This document shows positions 57,288 to 64,000 of a stretch of 64,000 bases of DNA, piece by piece. The notes below the pieces were generated by a model. That model worked only from the letters and a program-made list of their open reading frames with translations, made no database searches and was not told the origin of the DNA. The stretch is from Phyllostachys edulis (taxonomy: Eukaryota > Streptophyta > Magnoliopsida > Poales > Poaceae). How positions within the stretch are numbered: position 1 is the first letter of the stretch; the number at the start of each line of letters is the position of its first letter. The stretch is from the NCBI GenBank assembly GCA_036346405.1, contig CM070559.1, forward strand, positions 37,547,889-37,611,888. The letters are read 5' to 3'. A program made the position numbers and the translations under genes.

Positions 57288-57866
57288 TGAGTTGATTATC
57301 ATCAAGTCAAGATTCAGGATGAATGATGTTATCATGTGTTGACGAGCATCAAGACAAGATCCCGAAGTAAAGAAAATTATCATGTGTTGATGATTATGAA
57401 GTCAAGATTTGGGATGAAGAAAGTCATCATGTGTTGATGAGCATCAAAACAAGATCCTGAAGTAAAGAAAATCATCATGTGGTGATGATATTCAAGACAA
57501 GATGTGGTGATGATATTAAAGACAAGATCCCGAAGTAAAGAAAATCATCATATGTTGATGATATTCAAGTCAAGAACTTGGAGTAAAGAAAATCATCATG
57601 TGTTGATAATTATCAAGTCAAGAACTTGGAGTAAAGAAAATCATCATGTGTTGACGATATTCAAGATAAGATCCCGAAGTAAAGAAAATCATCATGTGTT
57701 AATGATATTCAAGACAAGATTCCGAAGTGAAGAAAATGATCATGTGTTGATGATATTCAAGTCAAGAACTTGGAGTAAAGGAAATCATCATGTGTTGATA
57801 ATTATCAAGTCAAGAACTTAGAGTAAAAAAATCATCATGTGTTAATGGTTATCAAGTCAAGAACTC
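57288..57866. repeat. 48-bp tandem array, about eleven units
   Basis: Units of about 48 bp built on ATCATCATGTGTTGATGAT, TCAAGTCAAGA/TCAAGACAAGAT and AGTAAAGAAA, alternating between 'AACTTGG' and 'TCCCGAAG' variants. Since 48 is divisible by three, a 105-codon frame (57504-57821) stays open with a 16-residue period; it is not evidence for a gene. Confidence 0.85.
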
Positions 57867-58109
57867 GAACTTGGAGCGGAGATGTTCATCATCAAGTGAT
57901 CACTCTAATATGGATGATCAAGGCAAAGGTATGACTAGCATAGGCTAAGAATGTGTTCCTAGTCTTTTACCGGTCTCAGTGTTTGATTGGAAAACCGGAT
58001 TGATAGTATAGGTTGTCGTACTATTAAGAGGGGTCTTGTCTAGTAGCTTGAGTCTCATCATGTGTTAATAGCTCAACTCTGCTTGCTCTAGCTCTTCTAG
58101 GCATGATGC

Positions 58110-58465
58110 TATTGTTTACAAATGTGTTTTGCAAATAATTGAAACGCATGCATTAACTTTTTGTAGCATGAGACTATAATTTGCAAATGTATTTTGTAAA
58201 TGGTTGGAGTCCATACACCTACTCCTTGTGGCATGATACTAAATTTGCAAATATGTTTTGCAAATAGTTGAGGCTCATGCATAATCCTTGTAGCATGTGA
58301 CTTTAGTTTGCGAATGTGTTTTACAAACGTTTTAAGTCCATGTACCAAATTTCCGTTTGGTGTGATTATAAAAGTTGGCAAATGTGTTTTGCACCTTGTT
58401 AAGAACATGCCTTCATAATGTGTGTGCATCACGCATCAATTTGCATATTTGTTTTGCAAAATTGA
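58110..58465. repeat. About 65-bp degenerate tandem array, six units
   Basis: Units centred on TTTGCAAATGTGTTTTGCAAA, followed by GTTGA..C.CATGCA and TTGTAGCATGA.ACTA. The core AATTTGCAAAT/TTTGCAAA is itself palindromic. A - strand frame (58109-58432) is repeat-derived. Confidence 0.75.
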
Positions 58466-59148
58466 GTTGAAGCAATTTGCAAAATCAGCTTGTGTTATCC
58501 TTGACCGGATTGACTGCAATGGGTAGATCGGATTGGCCAGAACCCCGGACCTTTGAAACAGTCAGCATATTCCAGAGAGCCTCTATTTGGTTCATCCCTT
58601 CTTTGTTTTGGTAACCCGGTGATCGACTGCATAGCTTGAGGGCCGGATCGACCGACCTCTGGTTCATTAAGCGCCGATCGACTTTTTTTCCAGAGAGGGT
58701 AGTTTTTGCGATTTCCTACTAAATTCTCATTGTCGGACTAACTGCAGTGTTTTCACCGGTCAGACCGAAACCCCAGATTGACCGGTGCAGTTAGGTTTTT
58801 CCAGTAGCAAGTCTTTTCCATTTTGGAAATCTTTTGAGGCCGGTCTGACCGGACCTTGAGTGGGTAGACTATCCGGACCTGGCATAACGGATAAATTATG
58901 TAGCAATGATTACTGCAGAGTTTACCAATACTCCGTAGTCCGGTCTGACCGAACCTATACCTACAGTTTGACCGGCCTTCCTACTTTTGCACAGATTCTC
59001 CTCCAACGGCTAGTTTTGGGTGTGCAGGCTATAAATACATACCATGGCCAGTTGGGAGGCAACTCTTGTCATTCCATTTCACTCTCTTGAGCTAGTATGA
59101 GCTTCTCCCCTCAATTGTGTATGTGTTGCACCTAGTCAAGCAAGAGGA

Positions 59149-61260
59149 GACCATACCACAGAAAGAGTTGAGGAGGGATCCTCCCCCCCCCACAATACGC
59201 CCAAATGAGGGATCAGATTCCTTAGAGGACAAGGGTCCACTCGACCATAATTAGGACTACACCGAGGCGGGCACAGAACATAGTGAGGGTTCCCCCTCCA
59301 AATGTTCGAGTCCGTCTGAGGCCGTCCGACCTGGCACGGCAAGTCCTAAAAGCCATCGTTTCGGGACTCCATCAGCATCTGGTGATCGTCACTCTTCGGT
59401 TACCCCCGCAAAGGATATGGCCGAGCACGTTTTTCCTACGGATTTGACCACACCCTCGCAGGGCTCACTTACAGATGGAGACGATTATAACTCAGAATTC
59501 CTCTCCTTGGAGGGGCTTGCTCTAAGTCGCAAAGCGTTGTCATTCGACTACTTCTCAAGCCAGGAGGCCTCAAGCATAAGTAGAGACCATATCCAAGAGG
59601 TCTTCGTCCCCCCCCCCCTCAAATCCTAGTCGCACTCCTAAAGGCAGGCCTGAGGAAGCTCCCCCTTGCTCACACACTGTGAGCTCTTGTGGTGATGGCG
59701 ATGACACCTCCAACAATGAATAGAATCAGCACCTTCATAAGCGTGGGAGAAATCCTAGAAATGATCGCTCTCCCTTGAGGTGAACTCAAGCAACCTCAGA
59801 TGTGGACGATCCTGAGACTATCCGAAGGAGAAGAATTGCAACTCAGAGAACTTTGCCTAGGCGCATTCAGTATCGGTCAGATGAAGCTCAAGAACTTCAA
59901 TGCATAAATGACCTGCTCGAGAACCCAACTCAAGAACTCAAACGAGCGCTAGGTTATGACCTAATCGCTGAGGAGATCGCGGGAAGGCTTCGGAGCATGA
60001 TGGCCAAGCTTGAGCAACCTCGTCGGCACCATTTTGGAAGTCGTCCTGGGACGACTTCATCGAACACCAGTCGTTCAAACAATTCACCTCATGGAGATCG
60101 GCATGACAGTAGGTCACGTCGCTCCCCTAACCATAACTCTAGTAAGAGAAGAGTTCTTCGAATATCTGATGATCGACTAGCTCTCCGGGGAGGTGATAGT
60201 TCACCACTCCAACCCAGAAATCTACAACAGCAGATGGAATACGAGGAGTATTACCCTCGTGGAACTGAGACCTATCATAGGTCGGGTAAGCCTACAACTG
60301 GTTATCGTCATGTATGATCACCTGGTGACACCAACCCTCCTATCCCACAATGAAGGCATCATGATGTTATTACCGGATGTCGGGCGTTCTCACCTGATCT
60401 CCGAGCAGTTCGCTGGCTGCTGCGATTTCGACCAGTGAACATAGAGAAGTTTGATGGGTCACAGAATTCCATTGAATTTCTTTAGATCTGCACGACCGCT
60501 GTTTGAGCAGCAGGAGGAGGAGAGTATGTCATGGCAAATTACCTTCCTACTGTGCTCGAAGGATCTGCTCGATCGTGGTTGTTAAATCAACCACCGGAGT
60601 CGATCTATTCGTGGCAACACCTTTGTGACCTATTATTGGCCAATTTCTAGGGAACCTACAATTGTTTCGGCAAGGAGGACGACCTGCACAGGATGAGATA
60701 GAATGACCATGAGACCCTACGCCAGTTCATCAAGCGATTCAGTCAGGTTCACAATTCCATACCTAAAGCTTATGATTCTTCTATCATCAGAGCGTTTAAG
60801 TAGAGAGTCCGTAGTCAAAGGATCACAGAGGATATCGCTTTAAATCCTCCGGCTACTGTCGCTGAGCTCTTCGAGGTGGCCGATCGATATGCGAATGCTG
60901 CTGAAGCAGTCGAGTGGAACAAAACCATCGATCGAGATGATAAAAATCCTCAAGAAGCGTGTAAGAGTAGCAAAAACAAGGATAAAAGGCCAAGAAATCT
61001 AAGCACAAGACCAAAGGCCAAAAGCCTCAAGCCAATAGTTCTAAAGAAGTCTTGGCCGTAAGCGATAAGGAGCCTCGGGGTTCCAAATCATACTCCGACT
61101 GGGGCAAGGGAAAATGCCCCGAACGGAAGAATGATAGCCTAGGTGGTGTGCTTTCCATAAAAATGAAGGACATGACATTCGCAATTGCTGAGTTTTCCAA
61201 CGAAAGCTCGAAGACTATTACACCAGCAAAGGACATCTTCCTACACTCGAGGGGGTAGGA
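59149..61260 (+). pseudogene. Second Tat copy: gag, 5'-truncated and broken
   Basis: Begins at a point matching about 55690 of the first copy, so LTR, leader and gag start are missing. It then follows it: GTTGAGGAGGGATCC, the SPSKCSSPSEAVRP-like region, then MDDPETIRRRRIATQRTLPR at 59802, KFDGSQNSIEFL near 60460, NYLPTVLEGSARSWLLNQPP, FIKRFSQVHNSIP and VAELFEVADRYANAAEAVEW. Several stops (near 60315, 60484 and 60648, among others). Runs in the opposite direction to the first copy. Confidence 0.85.
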
Positions 61261-62099
61261 CAAATAAGTGGTCGAATGTAGTCGGACGACAATGAGGAGA
61301 TGTCATTTCAGGATCCGAAGCACACCATCAATCGTATCTACGAAGGATCTTCGCCATATGAGTCAAAATGGCAACTTAAGGCTGTCGAACGTGAGGTAAA
61401 CTCCATTGACCCTCCTCTTGTCAATAAATTGCCGAAGTGGTAAAAAATTACCATCTCTTTTAAGAGGGGTGACTGTCCAATCCCTTCTACTTGACCAGGT
61501 CGATTTTCGATCGTTGTCGAGCCCACCATCAACAGCTGTTGAGCAAATTGAGTATTAGTTGATGGTGGTAGTTCATTAAATATTTTGTTTACGAGCGCCC
61601 TAGATGAGACGCAAGTACTCAGGATCAAGGTAAAACTTGTACAATACTCTTTTTATGTGATCGTACTGGGGTCTTTGGCCAAACCAATTGGTCAAGTTTC
61701 TCTTCCTGTAACATTTGGTTTTTGAAAAAAATTCAGGACAAAAAAATCTCTTTTGATGTGGTTGATTTCGATACGGCATACAATACCATACTCGAACAAC
61801 CAACTTTGGCACGATTCCTAATGGCTGCTCATTATGGTTATCAATGTCTTAAGATGCCAGTTCCCAAAGGAGTGATCACAGTCCGCCGTGATAAAAAGAT
61901 GTCACTTACATGTGACCGCAAATCCCTCGAAATGGTTGGTCAGATACCAACTCGAGAAGAAAACAAGAGTCAGCCTTTGACCAAGCAGTCGAAGCCTAAA
62001 GCTGCACCAAAGCTGAATGATCAAGTCAAAGAAGCTCCTTTGGATCCAGAGGAGCCTTCAAAAACTGTTCACATTGGGAATACTTCTGACCCTAAATAG
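61261..62099 (+). pseudogene. Second Tat copy: protease and linker
   Basis: VLVDGGSSLNIL at 61552-61587 retains the catalytic Asp. The frame breaks before 61722, where FDTAYNTILEQPTLARFLMA and HYGYQCLKMPVPKGVITVRR follow. A TAG at 62097-62099 ends the linker frame. Confidence 0.8.
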
Positions 62100-63400
62100 G
62101 AAGATGCCCTCGTCACCTTCCTCCGGGCTAACGCAAATGTCTTTGCATGACAAGCATCCAACATGCCCGGAGTCCCTAGGGCGGTGATTGAGCACATGCT
62201 AGCTTTATGGCCTAATAAGAAACCCGTAAAAAAAAAAGGAGATTTGCACTTGATCGACGAGATGCTATTAGATTAGAATTGGACAAGCTACATAAAGTAG
62301 GCTTCATAAGAGAAGTCGATGACCTAGAGTGGTTGGCTAACCCTGTAATGGTTAGACAGTATAATGGTAAGTGGCGTTTGTGTGTATACTTTACTGATCT
62401 CAATAAAGCATGTCCAAAAGATGATTTTCCTTTTTCTTGTATTGACGAGTTGGTTGACTCTACTGCTGGTTGTGAAATATTAAGTTTTCTATATGCATAT
62501 TCTGGTTATCATCAAATTAGTATGTGTTTAGATGATGAAGAAAATACCACATTTATTACACCATTCGGAATATTTTGCTATGTTAAAATGCATTTGGTCT
62601 AAAAAATGCTAGCGCTTCTTTTCAACGCTTGATGCAAACGACTTTTTCACCTCAACTATGCCAAAATTTGAAAGCTTATGCTGACGATCTAGTCATAAAA
62701 AGTATCAAGCGACTTAATCATATTTCCGATCTGCAAGAAACATACGACAACCTCAAAAAACATCGTTTGAAATTCAATCCTGAGAAGTGTGTGTTCGAAG
62801 TCTCATCATAAAAATTACTTGGATTCCTTATATCTGCATGAGGAATCGAAGCAAATCATGAAAAGATAAAGGCCATTGAACAAATGCGCCCTCTGACCAT
62901 GAAGAAAGAAGTCCAAAAACTCATAGGATACATGACAGATTTAAGTCATTTCATCGCACAACTGGGAGAAAAAAGGACTTTCTTTCTTCAAACTTCTAAG
63001 GAAACACAAGGGTTTCGAGTGGCTAGAAGAGGCAAACAACTCCTTTGAAGAGTGGTATCTTACGAGTGCTCCTGCTTTGGTTTCTCCGAAATTAGAAGAG
63101 ACACTCTTAACATATCTAGCTACCACGCCACAGGCAGTGAGCGCGATACTGGTTGCCAAACGTGAGAACGTTCAATAACCAATTTACTACGTTAGTGAAG
63201 TTTTACACGGACCTAAGGAGTGATATCCTCAGGTCCAAAAACTTCTATATGCCCTCCTCATGTCTTTGAGGAAACTAAGGCATTATTTTCAAGCGCACAA
63301 GCTAATTATGCCATCTAAGTTTCCCTTAGGAGAGGTCTTGCATAATAGGGAAGCAGCAGGATACATGGCAAAATGGTCAGTTGAACTTGGGGAGTTCGAC
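62100..63400 (+). pseudogene. Second Tat copy: reverse transcriptase and RNase H
   Basis: RT: LDKLHKVGFIREVDDLEWLA, LCVYFTDLNKACPKDDFPF and DSTAGCEILSFLYAYSGYHQ; catalytic box YADD intact at 62677-62688. A frameshift lies between 62602 and 62629 and there are stops at 62809-62811 and beyond. The RNase H start (LLTYLATTPQAVSAILVAK) and LMSLRKLRHYFQAHKLIMPS follow. Less damaged at catalytic sites than the first copy, but still not translatable as one frame. Confidence 0.88.
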
Positions 63401-63850
63401 CTTCATTTCATGTCCGGAACGACCATTAAATCCCAGATTTTGGTAGATTTTGTCGCCGAATGGACAAATTCTGAACCTGTTCAGGATTTCCAGTACAATT
63501 CCTACGGCCAGTGGATGATGTACTTTGATAGGTCACTTATGCTAAGTGGCTCGGGGGCTGGGGTGATCCTGGAATTTCCTACAAGAGAGACCTTAAAGTA
63601 TGTTATTCAATTAAACTTTTCAGCCACTAACAATGTGGTAGAATACAAAGGTTTGTTGGCTAGCATACGAGTAGCGAAAGCACTCAGGATTCAAAGACTA
63701 CTCGTAAGAGGAGACTCTCAACTAGTCGTGAATCAGGTCGAAAAAGAGTGCCAGTGCTCTAATTCGATCATGTCTCGGTACTTATTGGAAGTCAGCAAGC
63801 TTGAAAAGGTACAATATATCGCTCGAGAGGATAATTTTCTCGCTGGATAG
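63401..63850 (+). pseudogene. Second Tat copy: Tat-type second RNase H domain
   Basis: Residues VDFVAEWTNSEP lead into WMMYFDRSLMLSGSGAGVIL, YVIQLNFSATNNVVEYKGLL, LLVRGDSQLVVNQV and YIAREDNFLAG. This second, archaeal-like RNase H after the standard one is a hallmark of the Tat lineage. The acidic residues of FDRS, VEYK and RGDS are present (FDGS changed to FDRS). The frame stops at TAG 63848-63850. The domain is absent from the first copy because of its deletion. Confidence 0.85.
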
Positions 63851-64000
63851 TTAGCTCGAATGGCTTCTTTCCGATCATAAGTACCAAAAGGAGTCTTTTC
63901 GGAACAGCTCTAGAAGTCGTCTCTGGTCGAAACACTAGAAACATCTCGTATTGAGACAACCTCTCTAGAATACGAGGATACCTGGATGAATCCCATCTAC
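63851..64000 (+). pseudogene. Second Tat copy continues past the window end
   Basis: Residues LARMASFRS, then PKGVFSEQL and SLVETLETSRIETTS, are the RNase H to integrase linker with a stop between. Integrase and LTR would lie beyond the window. Confidence 0.6.

Larger units (their letters stand above)
57152..59148 (+). repeat. LTR-like sequence with tandem arrays and a TATA box
   Basis: Contains GTTAATGGAGTATTTTGGTA..TTAATGACA near 57178, two arrays (separate entries), many GGTC.GACC-type motifs at 58500-58980, then GGCTATAAATACATACC (TATA at about 59030) and a short leader-like end. This resembles the U3-R part of a plant LTR. Exact ends and TSD were not found; no coding. Confidence 0.4.

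Noticed and set aside
57504..57821. 105-codon open frame with 16-residue repeats
   Set aside because: It exists because the 48-bp repeat is a multiple of three; no start context or domain.

Overview
The window is nuclear DNA of a grass, most likely rice or another Oryza species. The basis is the dense nesting of Tourist/Harbinger-like, Stowaway, hAT and CACTA-type small elements, Copia and Tat-lineage Gypsy retrotransposons, a GC-rich first exon in the one intact gene, and a degraded plant-specific gene. The species call is inference. There are no rRNA genes or CRISPR arrays, and I recognised no tRNA genes.

Layout. 1-3060: a broken TBL-type polysaccharide O-acetyltransferase gene on the + strand. 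3.5-10.6 kb: a cluster of small DNA transposons, several with exact target-site duplications (TSDs), including two Harbinger-type elements placed end to end. 11.1-14.4 kb: the only gene that looks intact, a five-exon QWRF-family (augmin-8/EDE1-like) microtubule-associated protein on the - strand. 15.4-20.3 kb: more MITEs, again with an end-to-end pair and a MITE nested in a Stowaway. 20.9-29.5 kb: a dead Copia element (TSD GGTTG) whose upstream LTR is split by a 1.55-kb TTA-flanked element carrying an IQD gene fragment. 29.7-31.2 kb: a related TTA-flanked element carrying a chloroplast FtsH fragment. 32.5-40.6 kb: a foldback MITE and LTR-derived sequence, including a 2.5-kb solo LTR (TSD GTGGA). 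40.7-56.8 kb: a Mutator-like transposase gene cut in two by a 15-kb Tat-lineage Gypsy element (TSD AGTAC). That element holds a second solo LTR (TSD CAGTT). 56.8-59.1 kb: three tandem arrays and LTR-like sequence. 59.1-64 kb: a second, 5'-truncated Tat copy in the opposite direction, running off the window.

How the parts fit. The Tat element transcribes gag-pol on the - strand: LTR TATA box, tRNA-Asp-like primer site, gag, protease, RT. On the + strand, in its downstream third, it carries a separate intron-containing gene of the 'putative gypsy type transposon' (PF04195-like) class with its own TATA box. A palindromic repeat unit, core GTCGTA...TACGAC, fills the LTRs, the introns of that antisense gene and its leader. 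This antisense gene plus hairpin repeat is the most interesting system in the window. The copy itself is dead: catalytic Asp to Asn changes in protease and RT, a deletion from RNase H into the end of integrase, and stop codons.

Relative order of insertion can be read from nesting: MULE, then Tat element, then solo LTR B; Copia, then the IQD carrier. Exon and TSD coordinates were read by hand; family assignments come from recalled conserved motifs and were not searched.
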